Below are positions 43,714-54,066 of a stretch of 64,000 bases of DNA, piece by piece. The notes under the pieces are model-generated. The model worked only from the letters and a program-made list of their open reading frames with translations, was not told the DNA's origin and ran no database searches. Source of the DNA: Pyxidicoccus caerfyrddinensis (GTDB lineage: Bacteria > Myxococcota > Myxococcia > Myxococcales > Myxococcaceae). Within the stretch, counting starts at the first letter, position 1, and every line of letters starts with the position of its first letter. Location of the stretch: contig NZ_JAAIYA010000011.1 of NCBI RefSeq assembly GCF_010894405.1, positions 186,001 through 250,000 on the forward strand. Reading direction: 5' to 3'. The translations under genes and the position numbers were made by a program.

Positions 43714-43732
43714 CGGGAAGTCTCTCTTCCCG
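43714..43732 (+). terminator. Weak hairpin after the small unknown gene
   Basis: CGGGAAG (43714-43720) and CTTCCCG (43726-43732) form a perfect 7-bp stem with loop TCTCT, 7 bases past the stop codon. There is no T tract, so it is a weak terminator candidate at best. Confidence 0.4.
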
Positions 43733-43829
43733 AGCAGGGCAGACAGGCGAGCGTTGAAAGGACCTGGGCGGCGGGCTCGTAAAGGAGCATGAAAGCCACC
43801 CGCCCGGTCGTTCTACAATCCGCTCCCGA

Positions 43830-46800
43830 ATGCCCCCCCGTCCCCCCGGCCGCACCCTCCGCGTGTACCCCGATGCCGGCCGGCGCCAGGCAGCGCTGCG
43901 CGCCGGGGGGGATGCGAGCGGGCTGTCGGTGGGCGCCAACCTGCTCACCTGGGACGAGCTGCTGCACGCCCTGGGCGGCGCACGGGAGCTGAACCGGCGC
44001 CCCTGTCCGGCGATGGCCGCGCGCACCGTGGTGGCTTCACTGGGGCCCGCCCTGGGGCCCACGCCGTTCGGCGAGTACGTGCGCGAGCCCGCCTTCGCCC
44101 GCGCCGCGCTGGACGTGGTGCTGGACTTGAAGGCCGGCCGCCTCACCGCGCGCGAGCTGCAGGACGCGGTGGAGGTGCTGCCGCCGGACCGGCAGAAGCG
44201 GGGCCGGGTGCTCGCCCGCCTGTACCACCTGTACGAGCAGAAGATGGCGGAGCTGGGGCTGGCGGACCGCGAGGACGTGATGCGCGGTGCTCGCGAGGCC
44301 CTGGCCAGCGGAGCCTGGCCGGTGGGCTGGGAGGGCGTGGGCGCGCTCGTGCTGCACGGCATCTACGACGTACGCCCGTCCGGGCTGGAGCTGCTGCTGG
44401 CACTGGTGGCGGCGTGCGAGTCGCGGCGGGTGACGCTGCGGGTGGAGACGCCGGTGGGAGGCTCGCCCGCGGCGGACGCGGCGCTGGCGGCCCTCTTCCG
44501 CGCCTTCGAGAACCGCGGCGAGACGCTGCCGCACGTGGACCTCTTCAAGGCGGACGTCACCTTCGAGGGCCGGCCATTCATCGACCTGGGTCGGCACCTG
44601 TTCTCGCCGCGCTCCCCGCGCGACGTGTTGAAGGACACCGTGCCCGCCCTGCGCGTGTGGAGCGCGGCCACGGCCCGCGAGGAGGCGCGCCTCGTCGCCC
44701 GCGACGTGCGGCGGCTCATCGCGGAAGGGGCCTCGCCCGGGGACATCGCGATTGCCTGGCGCGAGCCGGGGCCGGAGGCCGGGTGGCTCGCGGAGTCGCT
44801 GGGCGAACTGGGTGTGCCGGTGCGCCTGCCCTGGGGCGAGCCGCTGGCCCTGGCCGGTCCGGTGCGGCTCGCGTTGGATTTGCCGATGCTGGTGGAGGAC
44901 GGCTTCCCCGCCGAGCGCGTCGCGGAGTTGGTGGGCAGCCGCTACGCGCCCACGCTGTCGCGCGGAGGCCCGGACGCGCCCGCGAGCCTCTTCGCCCTCG
45001 CCGCCGTGCGTGACGACAAGCTGGGCGCGCTGCGCAACCGCGGTGCCTATGACGTGCGCCTGGAGGGGCTCGCCCGGCGGCTGCTCGCGCTCTACGGCGC
45101 GCAGAAGAAGGAGGCCGGCAGCCGCGTCCACACCGTGCAGGTGCTGCGCGAGCGCTGCATGTTGCTGATGGACTTCTGCCGCCGCATCCCCGAGGAGGGC
45201 ACCGCCGGGGAGCTGCTCACCGCGTGGTGGCACGCAGTGGAGCGGCTGGGGCTGGTGGACACGGAAGGGCCGCTGGAGTCGCGCGAGGAAGGCGGCCTGG
45301 GCGCCCGGGCCGTGGACGCGCGGGCGCGGGACGAGGCCGCGCGCGAGGCACTGCGCCAGCGTGTGCAGGGGCTGTCGCGGATGATGAAGGCCGTGGGCGG
45401 CGGGCCGAAGCTGCGGCGGCGCACCTTCGGCCGGTGGCTGCGCGACGCCATGGCGGACGCGCACCTGCCGCCGCGAGGTCCACGGAGCGGCGCGGTGGAG
45501 GTGCTCGACGTGGCCGAGCTGCCGGGCCGCACCTTCCGTCACCTCTTCCTCGCGGGCATGACGGAGGGCCGCTTCCCCGGACGGGACGCGCCTTCTCCTC
45601 TGCTGGGGGACGCGGAGCGCTCGGCGCTCAATCAGCACCTGGGCCGCGACGTGTTCCGCCTCACCGGCGGCGAGTTCGAGGACCGCGCGGCATGGCGCCT
45701 CACCGAGGACCGGCTGCTGTTCGCCAGCGCGCTGGCCGTCGCGGAGGAGACGATGAGCCTGTCCTTCGCCATGGAGGCCGCGGGCGGGCAGGAACAGGTG
45801 CCGTCCGCGTTCCTGGAGGAGGTGCGCCGGCTCACCGCGCTGAAGTGGACGCCGCGCTCGTTGCCGCCCATTCCTCCGCTGGACGAGGTGCTCACCGAGG
45901 CCGAGCTGCGCCGCTGCGTCGCGCTGGAGGCGCTGGCCCAGCCGAAGCTGCGCGTCACCGAGCCGGACCCGGCGGCCCCGCTGCTCAAGCGCCAGTTCGA
46001 GAAGGAGCCCTGGTACACGGGCGCGCGCGAGCTGTCGCTGGTGGAGGTGGAGCGCCTGTTCTTCTTCGGCGACCCGAACCGGCAGCCGGGGCCGTACTCC
46101 GGCTCGGTGGATGTCAACACGATGCGCGAGTCACTGCGGGAGACGTTCCGCTTCGACCTCACGCGCCCGCTGTCCGCGTCCGCGCTGGCGCGCTTCGGCA
46201 ACTGCGGCTTCCAGGGCTTCCTCACGTACGGGCTGAAGGTGTCGGAGCCCGACGCGCCGGGCGAGGAGTTCGACGCGCGCGGCCGCGGCACCTTCTGGCA
46301 CCGCGTGGTGGAAGAGGTGTTCAAGTCGCTCAAGGAGCACGAACTGCTGGGCAAGGCGCCCGAGGACGTGCCGGAAGAGGTGCTGGACGCGGCGCTCAAG
46401 TCCGCCATCAAGCACTTCGAGAAGTTCCACCACGTGGGCCACCCCGCGCTCTGGAAGCTGGCGCACGAGCGCGCCCGCGCCATGGCCCGCCGCATCCTCG
46501 TGGACGAGCGGCGCGGGCTGCCCTTCGACAAGATGGTGCCGCAGGGCTTCGAGCTGCAGTTCGGCCCCGCCGCCGTGGACGACAAGTGGCGCAACGTCAT
46601 CCTCCCGATTGGCGGCGACGCCATCGTCTTCGAGGGGAAGATAGACAGGCTCGACATGGCGGGCGGTGACGTGGGCGTCATCGACTACAAGTCCGGCCGG
46701 CTGGACAAGCGCGCGCTGAAGGAGAAGCTGCTCACGTCGGACTTCCAGCTCCCGCTGTACCTCTACGCGGCGCGGGAGAGCGGCCACAAGGAAGCGAAGC

Positions 46801-47072
46801 AGGCGGCGTGGTTCTCGCTGCGCACCGGCGCCACCATCCACCTCTCCGAGGTCGTCTCCGCGCAGGAGATGGACGAGCTGCTGTCCACGGACCCGGAGGT
46901 GCGCGCGCAGGTGGCGGAGAAGCAGGGCCTCAACCTGCCCAACGCGGTGGAGTCGCTCGTGAATACGCTGCGCGAGGGGCGCTTCGCCGCGCGGCCCCAG
47001 GACTGCGGCACGTGTGGCTTCCGCGCCGTGTGCCGGATTACCGAGCGCCGCATGACGGAGGAGGGCGGATGA
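43830..47072 (+). CDS. addB: AddB-like PD-(D/E)XK nuclease subunit
   Basis: A 1080-residue subunit of an AddAB/AdnAB-type double-strand-break resection complex. The N-terminal and middle parts are helicase-like but lack a Walker A loop, as in RecC/RexB types; FRHLFLAGMTEGRFPGRDAP is the family's typical middle motif. The C-terminal nuclease is complete: GTFWHRVVEEVF, EGKIDRLDM, then VIDYKSG with the catalytic Asp and Lys (about residue 951). An Fe-S cluster site is formed by Cys in FGNCGFQ and CGTCGFRAVC at the end. It overlaps addA by four bases (ATGA). The start is poorly defined; a TACAAT at 43814-43819 would give an almost leaderless transcript. Confidence 0.87.
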   Translation: MPPRPPGRTLRVYPDAGRRQAALRAGGDASGLSVGANLLTWDELLHALGGARELNRRPCPAMAARTVVASLGPALGPTPFGEYVREPAFARAALDVVLDLKAGRLTARELQDAVEVLPPDRQKRGRVLARLYHLYEQKMAELGLADREDVMRGAREALASGAWPVGWEGVGALVLHGIYDVRPSGLELLLALVAACESRRVTLRVETPVGGSPAADAALAALFRAFENRGETLPHVDLFKADVTFEGRPFIDLGRHLFSPRSPRDVLKDTVPALRVWSAATAREEARLVARDVRRLIAEGASPGDIAIAWREPGPEAGWLAESLGELGVPVRLPWGEPLALAGPVRLALDLPMLVEDGFPAERVAELVGSRYAPTLSRGGPDAPASLFALAAVRDDKLGALRNRGAYDVRLEGLARRLLALYGAQKKEAGSRVHTVQVLRERCMLLMDFCRRIPEEGTAGELLTAWWHAVERLGLVDTEGPLESREEGGLGARAVDARARDEAAREALRQRVQGLSRMMKAVGGGPKLRRRTFGRWLRDAMADAHLPPRGPRSGAVEVLDVAELPGRTFRHLFLAGMTEGRFPGRDAPSPLLGDAERSALNQHLGRDVFRLTGGEFEDRAAWRLTEDRLLFASALAVAEETMSLSFAMEAAGGQEQVPSAFLEEVRRLTALKWTPRSLPPIPPLDEVLTEAELRRCVALEALAQPKLRVTEPDPAAPLLKRQFEKEPWYTGARELSLVEVERLFFFGDPNRQPGPYSGSVDVNTMRESLRETFRFDLTRPLSASALARFGNCGFQGFLTYGLKVSEPDAPGEEFDARGRGTFWHRVVEEVFKSLKEHELLGKAPEDVPEEVLDAALKSAIKHFEKFHHVGHPALWKLAHERARAMARRILVDERRGLPFDKMVPQGFELQFGPAAVDDKWRNVILPIGGDAIVFEGKIDRLDMAGGDVGVIDYKSGRLDKRALKEKLLTSDFQLPLYLYAARESGHKEAKQAAWFSLRTGATIHLSEVVSAQEMDELLSTDPEVRAQVAEKQGLNLPNAVESLVNTLREGRFAARPQDCGTCGFRAVCRITERRMTEEGG

Positions 47073-50000
47073 GCGACACGCCGTCCCTCTTCGCGCTGGA
47101 GCGCAACCTGGCCCTGATGGCCGGCGCGGGCGCGGGCAAGACGTACAGCCTGGTGACGATGACGCTGCACCTGCTCGCGGGCGCGCGCGAGGTCGGCGCG
47201 GCGGTGCGCCCGTCGCGGCTGTGCATGCTCACGTTCACGGACAAGGCCGCCGCGGAGATGCGCTCGCGCGTGCGGCAGCGGCTGGACGGGCTGGCGCAGG
47301 GTGACACGCGGCAGGACCAGGAGACGGAGCTGCGCGCCTCGCTGGCACGGGTGGACAAGCCCTTCCCGCTGCCGGACGTGTGGCGGCAATTGCGTGAGGA
47401 GCTGGGCGGGGCCACGGTGGGCACCTTCCACTCGCTCTGCGGACAGTTGCTGCGCCGCGCGCCCCCGGCGGTGGGCATCGACCCGAACTTCGAGGTGCTG
47501 GACGAACTGGAGGCCACGGGCCTGGTGCAGGACGTGTGCGAGCGCGTGGTGCTGGATGCGCTGGAAAAGGGCGACGCGCAGGTGCGCGAGCTGTGCCAGG
47601 AGCAGGGCTTCTCCGGCTCGGGCTTCTCCGACGGACTGGTGGCCGCGCTGGTGTCCGTCTACCGCAAGCTGCGCGAGGAGGGACTGCGCGCCGCCACCGC
47701 CGCCGTGGGTGATGCGGCCGAGGCTCGCGTGGAGCTGGAGGAGTCCATCAAGAAGTGCCTGCAGCTCTGCTCCGAGGCGCAGGGGCTGGACGTGAAGGGC
47801 GAGTGGAGCCGGCTGCTCGGCGGGCTGGAGCGCGCGCTCAACGGGATGACGGTGGAGAACTTCGGCACGGGCGAGCGCTTCCCGTGGATGCGGGCCTGCT
47901 TCAAGGCGGACGGGCGCAATCACGCACGGCTGAGCAAGGGCGCCGCGGGCCCCATCCGCGAGGTGTACTGGCGCGTCTTCGGCAAGAGCGATGGCTCCGT
48001 GCCGCGCATCGACGACGCCTGGGCCGCGTGGCGCACCGCCCCCTTCGAGGCCACCTTCCGAGATTTGCTGACGCAGGTGGAAGAGCGCCACGACACGGAA
48101 TTGTCCCGGCGCAACGTGTTCGACTTCACGTCGCTGCTCGTGAAGTCCCGTGACTTGCTGCGAGACTTCCCGGAGTTCCGCCGCCAGGTGCAGGAGCGCA
48201 TCGGCGCGCTGCTGGTGGACGAGTTCCAGGACACCAACCGCCTCCAGTTGGAATTGGTGCTGCTGCTCGCGGAGCAGCGCGAGGGCGGGCCGCGCGAGCT
48301 GCCGAAGGACGCGAACCTGGCGACGGCGCTGCCGCTGGAGCCCGCCTTCCTCTGCGCGGTGGGAGACCGCAAGCAGTCCATCTACGAGTTCCGCGGCGCG
48401 GACGTCTCCGTCTTCTCCGTGTTGGCGAAGAAGATTGAAGACGAGGGCGGCACGCGCGGCTTCCTCCAGCAGAACCGCCGCTCGGTGCCGGGGCTCCTGT
48501 CCTTCTTCAACCGGACGTTCGCCGGCGTGCTCGTCGCCGCCGACGCGCAGGCGCCTCGCCCCTTCGAGGTGGTCTACGTCCCCGGGGAGGACGACCTGTC
48601 CCCGTTTCGTCCGTCCCTCACCGAGGCGCCGGTGGTGGAGCGGCTGCAACTGGAAGAGGCGGACACGGCGGGAGACTTGCGCTGGCTGGACGCGGACTCG
48701 GTGGCCCGGCGGCTGCGGTGCCTGCTGGCGCCCGGGGCTCCACCTACCGTGAAGAACGAGGACGGCGAGGGACTGCGACCGGCGCGGGGTGGCGACGTGG
48801 CCATGCTCTTCCGGACCTTCACGCACCTGGAGGTGTACCGGCAGGCGCTCATCCGCCACGGGGTGCCGCACCGGGTGCTGCGCGGGCGGGGCTTCTACGG
48901 CGCGCAGGAGGTGCTGGACCTGGCCTCGCTGCTGGCGCTGCTGGCGGACGCGGAGGACTCGCTTGGCTTCGCCGCGGTGCTGCGCTCGCCGCTGGTGGGC
49001 CTGTCGGACGCGTCGCTGTTTCTCATCGCGGGGGACCAGCCCCTGTCGCTGGCGTCACCACGACTGACGGATGCCAAGGTATTGGAATCCATTCCAGAGC
49101 GTGAGCGGCTGCGGCTGGAGCGCTTCCTGGGCGCGCTGCCCTCGCTGCGGCGCGAGCGGGACAGGCTGGGCGTGCGGGAGTTGCTGCTGTCCGCGCTGGA
49201 CGTGACGGGCTACCGCGAGGCGCTGGCGGGCTCGCCCTACGCGGAGCAGGCGAGCGCCAACGTGGAGAAGCTGCTGGCGCTGGCCTCGCGGCGCGACGAG
49301 CGCGGCACGGGCGGGTGCGTGGCCTTCGCGCGCGAGCTGCGCATGCTGGCGGAGAACGACCCCACCGAGGCGCAGGCGGACCTGCTGGACGCGGGAGACC
49401 CGCGCGCGGTGCAGTTGCTCACCATCCACCGCGCCAAGGGCCTGGAGTGGCCCATCGTCGTGGTGCCGGCCCTCGGCGGGCGGCGGCGTACCTCCAGCGG
49501 CCGCGCGCACTTCGAGCGCTCGCACGGCATCTCCCTGCGCCCGTGGGTGCCGGACTCGCTGGACGATGACTACACGTCCACGCGCTTCGACGCGGTGAGG
49601 GCGGAGCTGAAGGCGCGCGAGGACGCCGAGTACCGCCGCCTCCTCTACGTGGCCCTCACCCGCGCCCGGGACATGCTGGTGCTGTCGGGCGGCGCGGAGC
49701 CGCGCGGGGGCAAGGACTCGTGGTGGCACCTCATCGACGCGCGCCTGGACGTCGACTCGGAGCTGCGCGGGCTGGTGGACGACTTGAACGTGGACTCGCT
49801 CCCGCCGCCCGCGGACCCCGAGCCGCCGGGCCCGGAGGCGATGGCGCTCGCCGGGGCCCGCGTGGAGGCCGCGCTGCTGCGGGTGCGCGGTGGGCTCGCG
49901 GAGGACGGCGAGGAGCCCGGAACCGCGGTGGCTTCCGTGGGCGCGGTGCAGGACTTCCTGGCCTGTCCCCGGCGCTTCCACTACCTGCACCGGCTGGGGC

Positions 50001-50737
50001 TTCGCGGCGCGGCATGGCCCTGGGAAGTCGCTCCCCGGGGCACTCCGCCGCTGGTGGAGCCCGACGGGTGGTTGCCCGCCGAGAGCCCGGAGGGGCTGAC
50101 ACTGCGCCTGCTGCGAAGCGTGGACCTGCGGCTCGCCGCGGCCCCCGACGTGGAGCCCGCCGAGCGGCGTGCCCACCTGGAGGCGCTGCTGCGGGACGCG
50201 GGCGCGCTCCCGGACGAGGAGGGCATGGAGGGCGTGCTGGGCGCGGTGGAGCGCTTCCTCGGCACGGACCTGGCCCGTCGCATGGCGACGTCGCCCGCGC
50301 AGTCCGTCCACCGGGGCCTGCCCTTCCACCTCGCGCTGGAAGGTGGGGCTGCCCTGGAGGGCGAGCTGGACATCCTCTGGGAGTCACCCGAGGGCGAGGC
50401 GGTGGTGCTGGCCCTCAAGTCCGGCGGACGACATCCGGTGGGCGCGGCGGCCTACACGCATGAGCTGGCGGCGCTGGACCTGGTCGCCCGGCGGATGGTG
50501 CGTGAAGGGGTGCCGGTGCGGGTGGGAGTGGTCTTCCTGGGGGAGCCTCGCCCGGAGCCGGAGTGGCTGTCCGGCGCGAAGGGGCTGGAGGCGGCCGCCA
50601 GGCGGCTGGCGGGGGCCGTCCAGGCGCTGGCCCGGGGGGAGGTCCAGGGCGACTGGCCCGGGCGGGAGAGGGCGGCCTGCCAGGCTCTTCATTGTGGCTT
50701 CTCGGAACACTGTCACCCGGGCCCCGGCGCGTGCTAA
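47069..50737 (+). CDS. addA: AddA-like UvrD-type helicase subunit with altered nuclease
   Basis: A 1222-residue superfamily 1A helicase. Walker A AGAGAGKTYSL (residues 18-28), LCMLTFTDKAAAEMRSRV, Walker B LLVDEFQDT, GDRKQSIYEFRGAD, LTIHRAKGLEWPIVVV and YVALTRARDML are all intact. A C-terminal PD-(D/E)XK-type region follows. It has Cys in FLACPRRFHYL and CQALHCGFSEHC, like an Fe-S nuclease, and GELDIL, but the catalytic motif reads LALKSGG (about residue 1115) where (V/I)DYKTG is expected, so the acidic residue is missing. It should unwind DNA ends for recombination while AddB supplies the nuclease. Starts in an ATGA overlap with addB; purA follows after 12 bases. Confidence 0.88.
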   Translation: MSDTPSLFALERNLALMAGAGAGKTYSLVTMTLHLLAGAREVGAAVRPSRLCMLTFTDKAAAEMRSRVRQRLDGLAQGDTRQDQETELRASLARVDKPFPLPDVWRQLREELGGATVGTFHSLCGQLLRRAPPAVGIDPNFEVLDELEATGLVQDVCERVVLDALEKGDAQVRELCQEQGFSGSGFSDGLVAALVSVYRKLREEGLRAATAAVGDAAEARVELEESIKKCLQLCSEAQGLDVKGEWSRLLGGLERALNGMTVENFGTGERFPWMRACFKADGRNHARLSKGAAGPIREVYWRVFGKSDGSVPRIDDAWAAWRTAPFEATFRDLLTQVEERHDTELSRRNVFDFTSLLVKSRDLLRDFPEFRRQVQERIGALLVDEFQDTNRLQLELVLLLAEQREGGPRELPKDANLATALPLEPAFLCAVGDRKQSIYEFRGADVSVFSVLAKKIEDEGGTRGFLQQNRRSVPGLLSFFNRTFAGVLVAADAQAPRPFEVVYVPGEDDLSPFRPSLTEAPVVERLQLEEADTAGDLRWLDADSVARRLRCLLAPGAPPTVKNEDGEGLRPARGGDVAMLFRTFTHLEVYRQALIRHGVPHRVLRGRGFYGAQEVLDLASLLALLADAEDSLGFAAVLRSPLVGLSDASLFLIAGDQPLSLASPRLTDAKVLESIPERERLRLERFLGALPSLRRERDRLGVRELLLSALDVTGYREALAGSPYAEQASANVEKLLALASRRDERGTGGCVAFARELRMLAENDPTEAQADLLDAGDPRAVQLLTIHRAKGLEWPIVVVPALGGRRRTSSGRAHFERSHGISLRPWVPDSLDDDYTSTRFDAVRAELKAREDAEYRRLLYVALTRARDMLVLSGGAEPRGGKDSWWHLIDARLDVDSELRGLVDDLNVDSLPPPADPEPPGPEAMALAGARVEAALLRVRGGLAEDGEEPGTAVASVGAVQDFLACPRRFHYLHRLGLRGAAWPWEVAPRGTPPLVEPDGWLPAESPEGLTLRLLRSVDLRLAAAPDVEPAERRAHLEALLRDAGALPDEEGMEGVLGAVERFLGTDLARRMATSPAQSVHRGLPFHLALEGGAALEGELDILWESPEGEAVVLALKSGGRHPVGAAAYTHELAALDLVARRMVREGVPVRVGVVFLGEPRPEPEWLSGAKGLEAAARRLAGAVQALARGEVQGDWPGRERAACQALHCGFSEHCHPGPGAC

Positions 50738-50749
50738 GCGGCGGGCACC

Positions 50750-52060
<1,311 letters not shown>

Positions 52061-52064
52061 CCTG

Positions 52065-52090
52065 GGGCGGGGTCCTGACGGGCCCCGCCC
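52065..52090 (+). terminator. GC hairpin after purA
   Basis: GGGCGGGG (52065-52072) and CCCCGCCC (52083-52090) form a perfect 8-bp stem with a 10-base loop just past the purA stop. No T tract follows, so termination would need Rho or the next repeats. Confidence 0.5.
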
Positions 52091-52091
52091 A

Positions 52092-52137
52092 AGGTGGGCT
52101 GACACGGGCCCGTCCGAGGTGGGCTGACAGGGGCCCG
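52092..52137. repeat. Two copies of a 25-bp unit downstream of purA
   Basis: AGGTGGGCTGACA occurs at 52092-52104 and 52117-52129, each followed by (C/G)GGGCCCG, giving a 25-base period. The stem region just before (CCTGACGGGCCCC) looks like a third degenerate copy. Local expansion of a terminator-like unit is the simplest reading. Confidence 0.65.
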
Positions 52138-52181
52138 GGGTTTCTGCTACGGCATCCGGGTCGTCACCCCAGGGGGCCGTC

Positions 52182-53573
52182 ATGGTTGTCGTGCGCAGGT
52201 TCGTCATCGCCATGTCCGCGATGTTGCTGCTGGGCGCCGCGGAGCCCTCCGCCCCGGCGCGCGCCGCCTTCGAGCGGGGCGAGGCGGCGCTGTCGGCCGG
52301 AAGGATGGACGAGGCGGGCGCGGCCTACCGCGAGGCGCTGGTCGCCACGCCCGGGTACGCCGCGGCGCTCAACGGGCTGGGCAGCGTGCTCTTCCGCAAG
52401 GGCCAGGTGGCCGAAGCCATCACCCGCTTCCGCGAGGCCACGCAGGCGGACCCCGACTTCAAGATGGCGTTCTTCAACCTGGGCTATGCCGCGCGCAAGG
52501 CGGGCGATGCCGCCACCGCGGCCCAGGCGTACGAGCGCTACACGCAGCTCGAGCCGAGCGACGCGGACGGCTACTACGGGCTCGGAGAGAGCTACCGGCA
52601 GCTCGGCCAGAAGGACAAGGCGGTTCCCGCGTACCAGGCGTACATCGCGCGGGAGAAGCGCCCCGGCGAGCAGGTCTGGGTGCGCAAGGCCCGTGAGTAC
52701 CTCGCGGCCATGGGCGCGGAGCCGCTGCCGGCCAATGCGACGGTGCCGGCCGCTGCTGCCGCCTCCACGCAGTCCGCCGCGGCGACTCCGGCGGTGGACC
52801 TGCCGGCGCCATTTCCTGAGTCCCGGCCCGCGAGTGCCGCCCCGGTGGCCGAGCTGGAGCGCACGCCGAACCCGGCGCTCGCGGCGGCGCGCATCCGGGA
52901 CGGGGATGCGCTGATGAAGGAGCGCCGCTACCGCGAGGCGGCCTTCGCCTTCCTGGACGCGACGCACGCGGACGCCGGCCATGTGGAGGCCCTCTTCAAG
53001 CTGGGCAATGCGATGGCGGTGCTCGGCTACTACGGGCAGGCGGTGGAGAAGTGGGAGCGCGCGGCGAAGCTCACCCAGGACGCCGCCATCCGCCAGAGCG
53101 CGCAGGACAACGTGGCCCGGGCGCGCGCGAAGATGGCGCAGGCGGGGGCTTCACCCCAGGCGGCCGGCCTGCCCCCGGGCTCCGGGCCCGTCGCGGACAC
53201 GACGCGGGCGCAGGCCCGCCGCGCGTACGAGCAGGGCGTGCAGCGCATCGGCACCCGCGACTACAGCGGCGCGCTGACCAGCCTCACGCAGGCCATCCAG
53301 CTGGAGCCGATGCTGGCAGTCGCCTACACCGCGCGCGGCAGCGCGAACATCGGACTGCGGCGCTATGCGGAGGCCGCGGCGGACTACCAGTACGCGCTGG
53401 ACCTGGAGCCCGGCGCGGCCTCACCGCTGTACGGACTGGCCGAGTCCTACCGGGCGCTGGGGCGCAACGCGGAGGCGCGGGCCCTCTATGAACGGTATGC
53501 GGCTTCGTCCGCAACCGACGTGCGGTCGCAGCTCCAGGAGGAATCCCGACAGAAGGCCGCGAAGCTGCGTTGA
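52182..53573 (+). CDS. Exported TPR-repeat protein
   Basis: A 463-residue protein with an N-terminal signal (VVVRRFVIAMSAMLLLGAAEP). Tetratricopeptide repeats fill residues about 27-165 (AAYREALVATPGYAAALNGL, AFFNLGYAARKAGDAATAAQ, GYYGLGESYRQLGQKDKAV), a Pro/Ala linker follows (about 185-235), then more TPRs (VEALFKLGNAMAVLGYYGQA; AVAYTARGSANIGLRRYAEA; YGLAESYRALGRNAEARALY). TPR proteins hold assemblies together; this one probably acts in the periplasm. ATG at 52182 starts the signal peptide. Partner unknown. Confidence 0.86.
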   Translation: MVVVRRFVIAMSAMLLLGAAEPSAPARAAFERGEAALSAGRMDEAGAAYREALVATPGYAAALNGLGSVLFRKGQVAEAITRFREATQADPDFKMAFFNLGYAARKAGDAATAAQAYERYTQLEPSDADGYYGLGESYRQLGQKDKAVPAYQAYIAREKRPGEQVWVRKAREYLAAMGAEPLPANATVPAAAAASTQSAAATPAVDLPAPFPESRPASAAPVAELERTPNPALAAARIRDGDALMKERRYREAAFAFLDATHADAGHVEALFKLGNAMAVLGYYGQAVEKWERAAKLTQDAAIRQSAQDNVARARAKMAQAGASPQAAGLPPGSGPVADTTRAQARRAYEQGVQRIGTRDYSGALTSLTQAIQLEPMLAVAYTARGSANIGLRRYAEAAADYQYALDLEPGAASPLYGLAESYRALGRNAEARALYERYAASSATDVRSQLQEESRQKAAKLR

Positions 53574-53636
53574 CCGCTCGCCAGGGGGGCAAGGGGGCAG
53601 GTGGACCGTGTCAGCTCCAAGCATTATTTTGGAGGT

Positions 53637-54062
53637 ATGACCGGGCGCGACGCGGATGTGGACCGAGGGCAGGTCTTCAGGCCCCGCAGGGTGCTGGCGG
53701 CCTCGATGGCCGTGGCGGGGCTACTCTGGGTGGGGGTGCTGCTGTACCTCTTCCGCTTCGACGAGGTACCGCTGAAGACCTTCCTCTCAGCGGGGTTCTT
53801 CGTCCTCTTCTTCGGCGTCTCGCTCACCTACTACGCGCGCACACGCATCGTCGTGGACTCGGGGGGCATCACCTACCGGGGCATGGTCCGAACGCGGCAT
53901 TTCTCGTTCGCGGACATCCGCAAGCTGGACGTGCTGCCCGGCCCCGTGACGGTCTACGCCATCCGCGGCCAGTGGGGCTTCGTCCACTTCACCAGCTTCT
54001 TCCAGCACCACCAGCGGCTCGCCCGGATTCTCGTGGAGCGCGCCGGCCTGGCGCCGACCTGA
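53637..54062 (+). CDS. Small membrane protein with PH-like domain
   Basis: A 141-residue protein with two membrane helices (VLAASMAVAGLLWVGVLLYLF and FLSAGFFVLFFGVSLTYYA) followed by a 75-residue PH-like domain (IVVDSGGITYRGMVRTRHFSFADIRKLDVLPGPVTVYAIRG). Bacterial PH proteins of this layout are mostly uncharacterised. Start choice is awkward: GGAGGT ends one base before the ATG at 53637, too close for normal initiation; GTG at 53601 has AAGGGGG upstream and adds 12 residues. It lies 27-63 bases after the TPR gene on the same strand. Confidence 0.75.
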   Translation: MTGRDADVDRGQVFRPRRVLAASMAVAGLLWVGVLLYLFRFDEVPLKTFLSAGFFVLFFGVSLTYYARTRIVVDSGGITYRGMVRTRHFSFADIRKLDVLPGPVTVYAIRGQWGFVHFTSFFQHHQRLARILVERAGLAPT

Positions 54063-54066
54063 GCGC

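Noticed and set aside
43789..43992. A 67-codon frame with AAGGAG directly before its ATG, overlapping the start of addB
   Set aside because: The ribosome site is only one base from the ATG, the peptide is Cys/Pro/Ala low complexity, and most of it lies inside addB in another frame.
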